A stretch of 16,920 nucleotides of DNA from Acanthamoeba lenticulata (Eukaryota; Discosea; Longamoebia; Acanthamoebidae). The position numbers and the translations under genes were made by a program. Below are positions 15,632-16,920 of this stretch, piece after piece; position 1 is the first letter of the stretch; the number at the start of each line of letters is the position of its first letter. Under the pieces are notes generated by a model. The model was not told the origin of the DNA and did not search any database. It saw only the letters and a list, made by a program, of their open reading frames with translations. The stretch spans positions 1-16,920 of the forward strand of contig NAVB01001619.1 in NCBI GenBank assembly GCA_002179805.1, read 5' to 3'.

Positions 15632-16903
15632 ATGACCGAACAGCAGCCGCACAGCACGGAGAGGGCCCAAGACGACAAGAGCCTCCTCACCTCGCGCTTG
15701 CTCGAGAGGGCGTTTAGCTACTCTTGGTTCAAGCGCAGCTGGGAAGCCGCCACTAACACCTACGATACTGTCAAGCACAGCAACGTACTAGCTAAGGTGC
15801 GCCTCTCATGCCCTCGTCCTTATACGGTACCGTGCCTTGGCCCAACGTTGGTGGCGCTTTTTAGTGGGGTTGCGATGTGGCAGAAAGCAATGTGACCAAG
15901 GTGCTTCATTCACCTCTGGTGGAGGGCAGCATTAGCTTCCTTGCTCCTCTGATCGTAGTTGCCGACGAGTTTGGCGTGCGCCAGCTGGACAAGGTAACTC
16001 TTAGCAGAGGCTTCTACTACTTATTTGATGGAGGTCTGACGATACAACTGGGGCGCCTTCACAAGGTTGAAAAGGGTGCTGAGGTTGGGCAAAAGCTCGT
16101 GCAAAAGGCTATCATCCAGCCCGTTACTTCCACCTACACCACTGTCACGTCCCTGCCGTCGCGCATGCTCGACCGTGCTGAGGCTCTCGTAGACTACTAC
16201 TTGCCCGCCGAGGACAAGAACAAGGGCGACGAGGGTCCTACTGCGGGCAAGACTCGCCGCGACAGCCAGGACGGCCGAGTCAGGTAAGCGCCTACTTGCT
16301 TCCCCTCCCGTCAGTGCATCTATGCACATGGCTCGAGCATCGCTTCTTCTTGCCCAGCTCGGCTTACTTTGAGTGATGCTCGCAGCACCGCTGGGCGGCT
16401 TTTCGAACTGGCTGTCACGACGGCGCAACGCACCTACTCACGTATGGGTTATGAGAACCTGAAGACACAAGCCACTGACAAGCTGCAGTCTTACGAAACC
16501 CTCAATGACTTCCTCATCTACATGCGCACCAGCGACCCCGAAAAGAAGCAGAAGCTAGTCAAGCAAGGACGCGTACGCGCTCGCTTTCCCTGGCCGCTGG
16601 CAATGGCGCGACTGATTTTTGGTGTACGAACGCGCTCCACAGGACATCTACTGGAACCTGCGCAACAACTACAAGGTCATATTCATCCAGTCGGCACGGG
16701 CCATCGTCCAGCCCTTCCTTGTCTCTCCCGCTCTGAAGTTCTACAACTCGCTCCACGCCTTCTGGGACAACAACGTCAAGAAGTACGGCGCCCTTTCGCT
16801 GCGAGAAGTTCTCTTTAAAGAGCGTTTTAGCTTACTCAAGCCTCTCAGGATCCTCTTGCGTGGGCCGTTTGCTCCGCCTGTTGGCCTTTCTGCTGCTTCA
16901 TGA
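15632..16903 (+). CDS. Perilipin-like lipid-droplet protein (5 exons, 307 aa)
   Basis: Exons: 15632-15796, 15901-15993, 16066-16283, 16386-16572 and 16643-16903; introns are 104, 72, 102 and 70 nt. The first two acceptors read CAAG. The N-terminal part (FKRSWEAATNTYDTVKHSNV, then LHSPLVEGSISFLAPLIVVA and DEFGVRQLDKVEKGAE) has the layout of the perilipin PAT region. It is followed by VTSLPSRMLDRAEALVDYYL and PAEDK, the end-of-PAT signature. A charged linker (DKNKGDEGPTAGKTRRD) leads to an amphipathic region (TAQRTYSRMGYENLKTQ) and a C-terminal part (NLRNNYKVIFIQSARAIVQP, FYNSLHAFWDNNVKKYG). There is no signal peptide or clear membrane span. It should coat lipid droplets and regulate neutral-lipid access. 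A plant-type SRPP/REF-like coat protein is the alternative. The ATG at 15632 is the first in frame. Confidence 0.75.
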
Positions 16904-16920
16904 GAGCCTCTCTTCCCACT

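Noticed and set aside
15881..15887. Alternative acceptors (GGCAG, AAAG) for perilipin exon 2
   Set aside because: They put the phase-0 donor out of frame or give an immediate stop; the acceptor ending at 15900 (CCAAG) keeps the frame and the PAT-like continuity.

Overview
The window is nuclear DNA of a free-living amoeba-like eukaryote. An Acanthamoeba-type amoebozoan is the best guess, but this is inferred from gene style and no database search was made. Coding exons are GC-rich with strong G/C at third codon positions. Genes are tightly packed on both strands and broken by many introns of about 53 to 224 nt. The gene set (Rheb GTPase, Qa-SNARE syntaxin, perilipin-like protein, MFSD4-like transporter, VIT-domain protein, universal stress protein) is eukaryotic and non-viral. 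I found no transposon, CRISPR array or prokaryotic operon.

Layout, left to right. (1) The 3' end of an unknown + gene (2-88), then a non-coding stretch. (2) A small unknown + gene with an apparent one-base frameshift (552-822). (3) A three-exon gene for a small, mitochondrially targeted hydrophilic protein (1087-1815, +). (4) A seven-exon VIT-domain protein with no VWA domain and an RGG-rich tract (1956-4820, +). (5) Convergent to it, a complete Rheb GTPase gene (5258-6188, -). (6) A probable tiny single-pass membrane protein gene (6480-6711, -). (7) A four-exon universal stress protein with long Gln-rich arms (6778-8424, +). (8) A paralogue of gene 3 with the same first two intron positions (8831-9545, +). 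(9) An eight-exon MFSD4-like MFS transporter (9652-12074, -), convergent with gene 8 across a palindromic poly(A) signal. (10) A seven-exon syntaxin (12596-14308, -). (11) tRNA-Glu(CTC) on + and tRNA-Phe(GAA) on -. (12) A five-exon perilipin-like lipid-droplet protein (15632-16903, +).

All gene models were built by hand. Exon borders were accepted when GT-AG boundaries, reading-frame phase and protein-family continuity agreed. There are 34 inferred introns in eight multi-exon genes, not counting the tentative tiny membrane-protein gene. About two thirds of their donors read GTNCG rather than the usual GTRAG, which is one of the more interesting signals here. The genes do not form a single pathway; they look like ordinary clustered housekeeping, signalling and trafficking genes. 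The least described items are the two paralogous mitochondrial-type proteins, the VWA-less RGG-bearing VIT protein and the small membrane protein.
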